Below, piece by piece: positions 35,737-43,222 of a stretch of 64,000 bases of DNA. The notes under the pieces were generated by a model. That model was given only the letters and a program-made list of their open reading frames with translations, was not told the origin of the DNA and ran no database searches. The translations under genes and the position numbers were made by a program. Positions within the stretch are counted from its first letter, which is position 1. The number at the start of each line of letters is the position of its first letter. The stretch is taken from contig JABFXY010000105.1 of the NCBI GenBank assembly GCA_013361525.1, forward strand, positions 1 through 64,000, read 5' to 3'. The stretch comes from Polyangiaceae bacterium (GTDB lineage Bacteria; Myxococcota_A; Polyangia; Polyangiales; Polyangiaceae).

Positions 35737-37239
35737 TCACAACCCCATCCGCAGCTTCCGAAAACCGAATGCGGTCATCTTGAGGAGCAGCCAGCCGTGG
35801 GAGAAGCGGCTGATCTTCGTATCGCCGTAGGTGCGGGCGCGGTAGCGGACGGGTAGGTCGACGATCTTCAAGTTGAGGCGCGCAGCGCCGAACAGGAGAT
35901 CGAAGTCGCCGAACGGATCGAACTCGCCGAAGAAGGCGCGATTTTCGGCGATACGTTCGTAGTCGCGGCGATAGAGGACCTTCGTGCCGCAGAGGGAATC
36001 TTTGATGTGTTGCTCGAGCAGCCAGGCGAGCGCCGCGCCGAAGAACTTGTTCCCGAGCAGGTTCAAGAAGCGCATCGCCTGCCCCTCCATCGGGTAGACG
36101 AGCCTGACGCCGTTGATGAACTCCCCCTTCGACGTGACGAGCGCGTCGTAGAACTTCGGGAGATCTTCCGGAGGCACCGTGAGGTCGGAGTCGAGGATCA
36201 TGAGCACGTCGTACTTCGCGGCGGCGAAGCCTTTGCGAACGGCGTCGCCTTTTCCTTTGCCGTCTCCCTGATCGACGAGCCTGAGCTGGAGTGGGCCCTT
36301 GTATTCGGCGATGACGGTTTGGATTTCCTCGCGCGTGCCGTCATTCGAGTTGCCGTCCACGAAGACGATCTCGGTCGCGGATCCCATGAGCGGCGTGCGC
36401 CGAACCGCTTCGCGGATGTTGCCGCGCTCGTTTTTGGTCGGGCAAATGATGCTCACGCTGGGCAGCGCCGCCGGCATGCGCTTCGGTAGCGGGCGCGCGA
36501 CGAAATAATCGATGAGCGAGGCTTCGCGCAGCACGGGCACGTTCGAGAGCGCGCGATTGGCAATCTCGCTGACGACCGGCACGTGGAACGGGACCAGGAC
36601 ATTCGTGCCCTGACGCACGGGATCGAAATCGGCGAGGCGCAACAGATTCTCGATGTCGCCCATCGACAGCCAATTCTGGTCGGGCCACGGAGTCTTCATT
36701 CCGAGGCGCTCCGCGAGCTTCAACGCGGGCTCCCAAACGAAGTTGTAATACGTGACGATGAATCGGCCCTTCGGGGACAGTAGACCGTAAATTCGCTCGA
36801 ACGCGCGCTGAATGTCGTCGAGGTGGCCAATCGCGTCGCTCAGGATGATGACGTCGAAAGGCCCTTCCGGGAGCGGGTCGCGCTCGACGTCGGCGACGAA
36901 AAACGTCTCCCCCGGGTGTCGCTGCTTCGCGAGCTCGATCATCCGAGGGGAGATGTCGATGCCGACGCGCTCCGGCACGGGCAATGAGGCGAGCAAATCT
37001 CCGAGGCCACACCCGACCTCGAGGACACGCCGGGCATCGACGACGAGGCTGCCGACGAGGCGCCTCACCTGCTCCGAATAGTAATGGTGCTTCGCGACGT
37101 GCTCTTCGCGCCACTCGGCGATGCGGTCGTACGCCTCGACGCGGTGGCGGCGGCGCTCGGCCTCACGCTGGTCGAACTCGCTCGCCGGGAGGCGCGACGC
37201 GGCCTGTTCCACGGGATGTCGAGGCACGTTAAGAGCCAT
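35737..37239 (-). CDS. Fusion of a class I methyltransferase and a GT2 glycosyltransferase
   Basis: The 500-residue protein has an N-terminal methyltransferase domain (RVLEVGCGLGDLL, VGIDISPRMI, LSDAIGHLDD, LLSPKGRFIVTYYN; about 65-235) and, from about 262, a complete GT2 domain: SIICPTKNERGNI, VDGNSNDGTRE, ILDSDLTVPPED (DxD site) and KDSLCGTKVLYRRDY. Both catalytic cores look intact. The GT2 half resembles dolichyl-phosphate mannose or glucose synthases without membrane helices. A single polypeptide that methylates and transfers sugar suggests coupled steps on one lipid-linked substrate. It converges tail to tail with the HTTM-like gene with 4 bases between them. Confidence 0.88.
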   Translation of the reverse strand: MALNVPRHPVEQAASRLPASEFDQREAERRRHRVEAYDRIAEWREEHVAKHHYYSEQVRRLVGSLVVDARRVLEVGCGLGDLLASLPVPERVGIDISPRMIELAKQRHPGETFFVADVERDPLPEGPFDVIILSDAIGHLDDIQRAFERIYGLLSPKGRFIVTYYNFVWEPALKLAERLGMKTPWPDQNWLSMGDIENLLRLADFDPVRQGTNVLVPFHVPVVSEIANRALSNVPVLREASLIDYFVARPLPKRMPAALPSVSIICPTKNERGNIREAVRRTPLMGSATEIVFVDGNSNDGTREEIQTVIAEYKGPLQLRLVDQGDGKGKGDAVRKGFAAAKYDVLMILDSDLTVPPEDLPKFYDALVTSKGEFINGVRLVYPMEGQAMRFLNLLGNKFFGAALAWLLEQHIKDSLCGTKVLYRRDYERIAENRAFFGEFDPFGDFDLLFGAARLNLKIVDLPVRYRARTYGDTKISRFSHGWLLLKMTAFGFRKLRMGL

Positions 37240-37279
37240 TTGTCGCTGCGGACCCTATCACCTCCGCAAGGGCGGTTCT

Positions 37280-38035
37280 ATGACGCCGGCGCCGTCCATG
37301 CCTCCGAGCACGCACCTAGCCCAAGCCTTCGAGGCCGCTGATCCGGACCACTTCGCGTGGCAAACCGAAGGCGCGTACATCGCGGAGCGTGAGCGCGAGC
37401 TCTGCAGAGCGGCCTTTCTGCCGCTCGGGTCGAGCGTGTTGGATCTCGGCTGTGGCGAGGGCGCCACCCTTCACCATCTCGGCGCCCCGGATGGCGCCGT
37501 CGGCGTGGATCTGTTCCCGTCGAAGATCGAATTCGCACGACAACGTCTACCCGGATGTCGCTTCGTGGTGGCATCGGTTTGCGAGCTGCCGTTCGAGTCG
37601 CAATCGTTCGATCACTTGGTCGTTCGTGATCTGATTCATCACCTCGACGAGCCGGAGCGGTTCATCGAAGAGTGCGCGCGTATGGTCATCCCGGGCGGTC
37701 GCATCGACATTCTCGAGCCTTGCCGTAACAATCCGCTCATCTTCCTCCACGCGATCACGAACCGCGCGGAGCGGGGCGAGCTGCGGTCGACGGCGCGCTT
37801 CCTCGAGGGCTTGGTGAAGCGGCGCTTCCGCGTGGTGTCGACGCAGCGACTCCAACCGCTGCCAATCCATCGTCTCGTGTTCCACCCGAAGCTCGGTCTA
37901 CCCGCCCTCGCCCGCACGCCGATTGGAGCGCGTTCCGTAGAAATCGTCGAAAACCTCGCCCAATACCTCATGCCGCGGTCTGCTTGGGCGTACATCCACG
38001 TGCGGGCGGTCGCCCCGTCGAGCGACACGCGCTGA
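37280..38035 (+). CDS. Class I SAM-dependent methyltransferase
   Basis: The 251-residue protein has VLDLGCGEGATLHHL (about 54-68), VGVDLFPSKIEFA, VVRDLIHHLDEPE and MVIPGGRIDILEP. The C-terminal region with RFLEGLVKRRF resembles glycan or lipid methyltransferases in polysaccharide loci. The ATG at 37280 is preceded by AAGGGCGG; an open stretch further upstream looks non-coding. It is divergent from the methyltransferase-GT2 fusion gene across 40 bases. Confidence 0.82.
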   Translation: MTPAPSMPPSTHLAQAFEAADPDHFAWQTEGAYIAERERELCRAAFLPLGSSVLDLGCGEGATLHHLGAPDGAVGVDLFPSKIEFARQRLPGCRFVVASVCELPFESQSFDHLVVRDLIHHLDEPERFIEECARMVIPGGRIDILEPCRNNPLIFLHAITNRAERGELRSTARFLEGLVKRRFRVVSTQRLQPLPIHRLVFHPKLGLPALARTPIGARSVEIVENLAQYLMPRSAWAYIHVRAVAPSSDTR

Positions 38036-38120
38036 GGCACGACGCCTCGTGTCCTCTCGATTCGCGGGCAGCACGCATTCGCGGGCTGCGCCGAGATCCG
38101 CGGGTGCTAGTTTTTCCTTT

Positions 38121-39365
38121 GTGGATAGCTCGAAGCACCCTGGCACCCACCGCCACGAGCTCCACGCGCTGTCGAGCCTGACCCGATACCTCCCCGTATT
38201 CATCGGGGTCATTCTCGCGATTCCGTTTTCGGCGTCGGTGCTCAAAGACGAGCTTCAGACCGCTCGCCGCGCTTGGGAGACGGGCAGCGAGCTGCTCGGC
38301 CTGTACGGCGGATTCGGCGCGATCATCTTGCCGTTTCTCTTCCTCGTCACCGCGCGGTTGCGACGCGGCCGAACGCGCGCGATAGCTTCGGCGACGATTC
38401 AAGAGGACGAGCTCGTCATCGCGGTCAGCGGGGCGCGCACGCTGACGATTCCGCTGGATCGTATTCGTCGAGGCTTTTCGACTCCGCTCCCCGAAGGTCG
38501 CGTGCAGCTGAACGTGGAGCTGCAAGGTGGGCTCACCGAAGGCGATCGGGTCGTGCTCGAGCTGGATCGCGAGCAGGCGGAGCCGCTCGTCCGTCGACTC
38601 GTGGGCGTCGCGCCCCATTTCGTCCTCGGCCGCTCCAGCTTCGGCGTGGGATTCTCGGTATTCGCTGCGTCGATCGGAGTCGGCGTGTACGTCGCGAACC
38701 TGATCCTCGGCAGTGTCTTCGAAGCAGCGGCGAAGCTGACGGTCACCGCCGAAGAGATGAGCGCGTGGACGCTCGGGATGACGGTCATCGCCGCGGGCGC
38801 GGTGCACGCGGTCTTGAGCCTGGTGATGGCCCCGCGTGCCATCGTGGTCGGCGTCGACGGTCTCCGGCTCGAGACCCTCACCGGTCGCTCGTTCATCCCC
38901 TACGAACGTATCGAGCAGGTCTTCGCGATTGGCTGGGGCATCGTCATTCAACACGAGGGACTGACCAGCTTCGTCTTCGCCCCCGGCGCGGACCGCGAAA
39001 CGCTCGGCTCCGTCGCGGTGCTCGCGAACGAGCGTATCGCTCGCTTCGACAGGAAAGAGGGGTCGGCGAACGGCGGACAACCGCAAACGGTGATTCGCTG
39101 GAAAGAGGCGCTGACCTCGAGGCTCGAAGGTTCGACCTATCGACAGGCGACGTTGTCGGAGAACGATCTCGCGGACTCGATTCGCGTGCCCGGGGTCCCG
39201 CGCGAGTACCGCATCGCCGCCGCAATGGCTCTATCGTCGCGTGGCAATCGGATCCGCATTCAGGAGGCCGCAGCGGCAACGGCGGACGAGCGCACGCGTG
39301 CGTTGCTCGAGCGCATCGCGGAGGAGGAGGCGAGCGAGGTCGCAAAAGCGATCACGGGACGCTGA
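38121..39365 (+). CDS. Membrane protein of unknown function
   Basis: The 414-residue protein has about four hydrophobic segments: two near the N-terminus (about 20-45 and 58-80 of the chosen start) and two at about 170-195 and 215-240. These are separated and followed by beta-rich, charged stretches that look like two PH-like or similar small domains (each beginning near TLTIPLDRIRRG and RSFIPYERIEQV). I do not recognise a named family. The GTG at 38121 is preferred because residues encoded before it from a GTG at 38049 look non-coding. Its 3-prime end overlaps the convergent GH43-like gene by 14 bases. Confidence 0.55.
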   Translation: MDSSKHPGTHRHELHALSSLTRYLPVFIGVILAIPFSASVLKDELQTARRAWETGSELLGLYGGFGAIILPFLFLVTARLRRGRTRAIASATIQEDELVIAVSGARTLTIPLDRIRRGFSTPLPEGRVQLNVELQGGLTEGDRVVLELDREQAEPLVRRLVGVAPHFVLGRSSFGVGFSVFAASIGVGVYVANLILGSVFEAAAKLTVTAEEMSAWTLGMTVIAAGAVHAVLSLVMAPRAIVVGVDGLRLETLTGRSFIPYERIEQVFAIGWGIVIQHEGLTSFVFAPGADRETLGSVAVLANERIARFDRKEGSANGGQPQTVIRWKEALTSRLEGSTYRQATLSENDLADSIRVPGVPREYRIAAAMALSSRGNRIRIQEAAAATADERTRALLERIAEEEASEVAKAITGR

Positions 39366-41163
39366 TATCCACGTGCCCGGCGGCGCCGTCGTACGACGCC
39401 TCTCCGCAAACTGCATTCGCCCAATCGTCGTTGACGGCAGAGCAGATTCGAAACGCCTTTACCTCCGGGACGGGGACGGAGCTGTTCGCCGTTGGGCAGC
39501 TGCCGGAGAAGCTGTATGCGAGGGACTTGCCCAGGGCGCCGACGCCGGCGCACGGCGCGACCCAGGTTCCGTCGGCCCGCTGGACGTCGAGCGAGTACCT
39601 GGTGCCCGTGACCTTCTCGTTCCAACCGAGCGTGACGCGGGAAGTGAACCCTCCCTCGATGGGGACGAAGACGTGATCGGAGACACCGTCATAAGGTTGC
39701 TCGGCCGATTGAGTCCACGTCCCGTCGTTCGAGTAGTAGACGCGGAATGCCGCAATATCCGATTTGTGCACGATGAGATCCGCGGCGCTGGGGCAGATGC
39801 CCGTGTATTCGTGCGACGTCGACGAACCCAAGATCCCCGTCGCGACACACGGGCCGACCGTCTGCCCATCACGAGTCACGACGTCGAGTGAATAGTCGTA
39901 GCCGTCGAGCTTGCTCCACGCGACGTCGGCCACGTTGAGCGTGCGGAGCGAGCCGTCCGGCGCAAAGGAGAGGCGCTGTTTCCACGTGCTGCGGCCTTGA
40001 AACTGCCCGCCGCCCCCGAACTCACCGACGTGGAAGAAATTGAAGTACTGCCCGCGCCGCTCGACGATCGAGTTGTGGCCACGGCTCTCTGTCAAGAAGC
40101 CAGCGCCCGTTCTCACCGCCTGCGAATGACGGCGGACGGTGCGGGCACGTGTGAGATCGGCGACGGAATCCGCCATGATGTACCGCATGGCGTATTGGCT
40201 GTCGTACCAGCCGGTGCTGAAGAACAAATAGTACTTGTCGCCGCGGTGAAGGACCTCGGGCGCCTCGTTGATGGCCTCTTCGTACGAGGCCAAATCGCCT
40301 CCGAACCGCGCGGGGCCGGCGTTGTGAACCACGGTGCCGGGGTCGCTCGACCGGAAGGAAGAGACGTTGTTCCCTCCCTGAAACCAAACGTAGAACAGCC
40401 ATTGATCGGCTCCGTCGTCCACGAGCGCCGAGTCGATGCGAATGACCTGGCTGCATCCGTCGCCGGGACACCCGGACGCAATGCGACTACGAGGAAAGGT
40501 CGTGCCGTCGTTCACGAGCTCGGGCGGACCGAACGCAAAGGTCGTATCCGTGGCCGTCGTGTGGAAGGTCGTGACGTCCTGCCCGGACCCCGGCGGGCAC
40601 GCAGCACCTTTGGACACGCGATGCGCCGAAAAATAGAGGTGATAGATGCCTTCGTGTTTCGAGAGATCGGGCGCCCAGAGATAACAATAGTCGAAGCTCG
40701 GATCGACGGCGCTCGGCGCGTAGTCGGCAGCGAGATCGAAGGCGCGCAGATCCGTCGACGAATAGATGGGCAGCGAATTGCCGGTCAGGGTGCCGCTGAG
40801 GAAGAACTGATCATCATTCTCCTTGTAGACGTCGGGATCGGCGAGCCCGGGCATCACGAGAGATCGTGAATAGAAGTCCGCGCTGGTCTCGTCGCAAACG
40901 ACGCCCGTGAATCCTTCGTCGCACGCGCACGAAGCCCCAGCGTCCGAATCGGTGCAGACGCCGTGACCATTGCAGGTGTCGGGCTCGCACACGAGCGGCG
41001 CCCCACCACCGTGCCCATCCGAGCCGCCGACAATACCAGCACCCTGCCCGTCCGATCCGCCTGCGCCATGGCCTCCCGCGCCGCCTTCGGCGTCGGAGGT
41101 CGACGCGCCGTCGCACGCGGCGAGCACGAAGAAGAAGAGGCTCGAACCAAGGGCGGTGCGCAT
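39352..41163 (-). CDS. GH43-like glycoside hydrolase lipoprotein with EGF-like module
   Basis: The 603-residue protein has a lipobox (LAAC, Cys17), a Gly-rich linker, an EGF-like module with six Cys (59-90), and a five-bladed-propeller hydrolase domain. The GH43 landmarks are LADPD (109-111, base), WAPD (163-166), IDSALVDDG (around 244), and NEAPEV with Glu300 as likely acid. The C-terminal 170 residues consist of two similar repeats, each with YSLDV, a PC motif, LG-S and a CP or GxCP motif. It should cleave arabinan, xylan or similar glycan outside the cell, fitting a predatory or saprophytic lifestyle. All assignments of catalytic residues are by pattern. Confidence 0.85.
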   Translation of the reverse strand: MRTALGSSLFFFVLAACDGASTSDAEGGAGGHGAGGSDGQGAGIVGGSDGHGGGAPLVCEPDTCNGHGVCTDSDAGASCACDEGFTGVVCDETSADFYSRSLVMPGLADPDVYKENDDQFFLSGTLTGNSLPIYSSTDLRAFDLAADYAPSAVDPSFDYCYLWAPDLSKHEGIYHLYFSAHRVSKGAACPPGSGQDVTTFHTTATDTTFAFGPPELVNDGTTFPRSRIASGCPGDGCSQVIRIDSALVDDGADQWLFYVWFQGGNNVSSFRSSDPGTVVHNAGPARFGGDLASYEEAINEAPEVLHRGDKYYLFFSTGWYDSQYAMRYIMADSVADLTRARTVRRHSQAVRTGAGFLTESRGHNSIVERRGQYFNFFHVGEFGGGGQFQGRSTWKQRLSFAPDGSLRTLNVADVAWSKLDGYDYSLDVVTRDGQTVGPCVATGILGSSTSHEYTGICPSAADLIVHKSDIAAFRVYYSNDGTWTQSAEQPYDGVSDHVFVPIEGGFTSRVTLGWNEKVTGTRYSLDVQRADGTWVAPCAGVGALGKSLAYSFSGSCPTANSSVPVPEVKAFRICSAVNDDWANAVCGEASYDGAAGHVDISVP

Positions 41164-41286
41164 CGTGGCGGGATCCTCGCCTCAAACGCATCGCGAGGGC
41201 TATGCGTCGGAGGCGATCGCACGAGAAAAAGGGGGAAGGACGAATCCAAACGATCGTATAAAGCGCCACCGAAAAGGAGGCCAGCC

Positions 41287-41916
41287 ATGCACAAGAACTG
41301 GAAGCTCATCGCTCCGCTCACGATCTGTCTCGCGGCTTTTGGATGCGGTGAGGGAGGTTCAGGCTCTGGATCCGCGGTCGCGTCGAGCTCGGGTGCGTCG
41401 TCGGCGAAACCTGCAGCGTCATCGAAACCGACATCCGCGCCGACGACGGCCGCTGCCAAGCCGACCAGCGTGCCGACGGCCAGCAGCTCCGAAGAGCTGG
41501 TCGAGACCGATTTGTCGCCCCGCGGTGACGAGTGGAAGGGCTTCACCATCAAGGCGCCCAAAGACGCAAAGGTGATGGACGACCTCGGCGATTGCCGCGT
41601 GGCCACGAAAGGCTTCGACGTCGTCCTCAGTCAGAAGAAGAACAAAGCCGACATCGCACAGAAGAAGAAGGCGCTCGAAGACCTCGCCAAACAGGTCAAG
41701 GGCAAGGTCACCTTCAAGAACGAGACGGCGGAGGGATTCGATTACACCTTCGAGCGCCCGAAGATGGACAAGCCCGACGAGATGTTCGCGAGCGACGACT
41801 TCTTCATGATCGTGAAGGTCGGCGGGAAAAACGTCGGATGTTTCCCCCACGATTCGGCCATGGGCGACGAGATCGAGAAGGCTCGGACAGCCTGCAAGAC
41901 AGTCGCGAAGAAGTGA
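41287..41916 (+). CDS. Putative lipoprotein of unknown function
   Basis: The 209-residue protein has a signal peptide with an AAFGC lipobox (Cys about residue 20), a Ser/Ala/Pro/Thr-rich linker of about 50 residues, and a Lys/Asp-rich globular part of about 135 residues. I do not recognise the domain. The two Cys in GDCRVAT and VGCFPHD may pair. The start is fixed by AAAGGAGG eight bases upstream, the clearest ribosome-binding site in this part of the window. It converges with the racemase-like gene with 3 bases between stops. Confidence 0.68.
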   Translation: MHKNWKLIAPLTICLAAFGCGEGGSGSGSAVASSSGASSAKPAASSKPTSAPTTAAAKPTSVPTASSSEELVETDLSPRGDEWKGFTIKAPKDAKVMDDLGDCRVATKGFDVVLSQKKNKADIAQKKKALEDLAKQVKGKVTFKNETAEGFDYTFERPKMDKPDEMFASDDFFMIVKVGGKNVGCFPHDSAMGDEIEKARTACKTVAKK

Positions 41917-41919
41917 CGC

Positions 41920-43143
41920 TCAGGCGAAAGACCAGCCCTCACCTCGGTACGTCTTGACGCGGTCGACGGCCCGCCCGTCCCTGAGCAGCACCACTTCGTT
42001 GAAACGCTCCATCAGCTCCCCCGCCTTGGCGTGACGGAAGAACACCGGGTCGCCGAGACGAAGCGCGTCTGCGGCATATCCCCGTAGCGGCGTTTGCACC
42101 TCGCCCGCGCCTTCCATCGGGAGGAGCTCGAGCCCAGAAGGTGCAAACGGCCGCGGGAGCTTGTCGGGCCCGGCCGCCCCTGAGGCCACATATCCGCCGC
42201 CCGCGCAGGTGACGACGCGAGGGCCGGGACGTCGCGTAACCTCGAGCGCGAAGAAACACGAGGGTTCGAGGCTCTTCACGAAGGCACTCTCGTACGCGTC
42301 GAACAAGAGAGGCTTGTAGAGACCAGAGCCGGCGGTGACCTCGGTGACGCCGGTGATCGGCGACGTGAGATCGAGCGAGCCCGTACCACCACCGTTCACG
42401 AATGCGAGCTCGAAGCCTCGCGACCGGAGCGCTTCGACGATCCGCGATCGGCGGGCCGCGAGCTCGCGCATCGACACGTGGCGCAGGACACGTTTTCCGA
42501 GACGCACGACCACTGAATCGTATGCGCTCGCGTCACCGAGACCGGCGACCTGCGCTTCGTATCCGAGGATGCCGTAGACGACGATTCCGGGGAGGCGACG
42601 CGCGCGCTCCGCGAGCCCGACGACGTCGTTGGAGGTGTGGAGCGGAGATCGCCGCACGCCGACATGAACGCGCCCATTGGCCATCTTGAGGCTCATGTCG
42701 ACGCAGAGCACGACGTTCAGGGAGACCCCGGCGCCGGAAGCGACTTCCGAATAGCGGCGCAAACCTTCTTCGCTGTCGACCGCGACACTGACGGTCACGC
42801 CGCGCGCCGTCAGGTCGCACAATGCCCGAAGGTCGGCGGTCCCGAAAACGGGATAAGCAACGAACAAATCGTCGATTCCGCGATCCGCGAGCCGAGCGGC
42901 CTCGCCCGCGTGAAAACACATGAGACCGCGGGCTCCTCGGCGCCCGAGCACGCGCTCGATCAACGCGGGTACGCGGAGCGATTTCGTCGCGACGCGGAGC
43001 GGAAGTTGCCACGCAGCAAGGACCGAGAGATGGCGATCCAGATTGCGGTCGAACGCGTCCAGGTCGACCACCACCGCTGGCAATCGAACCTCCTCCGTCA
43101 CGCGTCGGAGCTCGTCGTAACCGAGGGCCATCGCCCGAAACAT
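41920..43143 (-). CDS. PLP-dependent alanine-racemase-fold enzyme (D-threonine aldolase/D-serine dehydratase-like)
   Basis: The 407-residue protein has an alanine-racemase-type PLP barrel at the N-terminus. The LPAVVVDLDAFDRNL segment and a following VATKSLRVP carry the PLP-binding Lys region of D-threonine aldolase and D-serine dehydratase-like enzymes. The C-terminal half ends in a beta domain with GDPVFFRHAKAGE, matching the metal-binding HAKxG(E/C) motif of that family. It probably acts on a D-beta-hydroxy amino acid. The start is uncertain: ATG at 43224 would share CATG with the divergent gene, so the internal ATG at 43143 is proposed. Confidence 0.78.
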   Translation of the reverse strand: MFRAMALGYDELRRVTEEVRLPAVVVDLDAFDRNLDRHLSVLAAWQLPLRVATKSLRVPALIERVLGRRGARGLMCFHAGEAARLADRGIDDLFVAYPVFGTADLRALCDLTARGVTVSVAVDSEEGLRRYSEVASGAGVSLNVVLCVDMSLKMANGRVHVGVRRSPLHTSNDVVGLAERARRLPGIVVYGILGYEAQVAGLGDASAYDSVVVRLGKRVLRHVSMRELAARRSRIVEALRSRGFELAFVNGGGTGSLDLTSPITGVTEVTAGSGLYKPLLFDAYESAFVKSLEPSCFFALEVTRRPGPRVVTCAGGGYVASGAAGPDKLPRPFAPSGLELLPMEGAGEVQTPLRGYAADALRLGDPVFFRHAKAGELMERFNEVVLLRDGRAVDRVKTYRGEGWSFA

Positions 43144-43222
43144 CGCCGGTGACGGCGGCGCCTGCAACGCCGAAGGCGGGGGTCGCGATGCGCGCCGCGC
43201 CGTGGTCTCATGTTTGAAAGCC

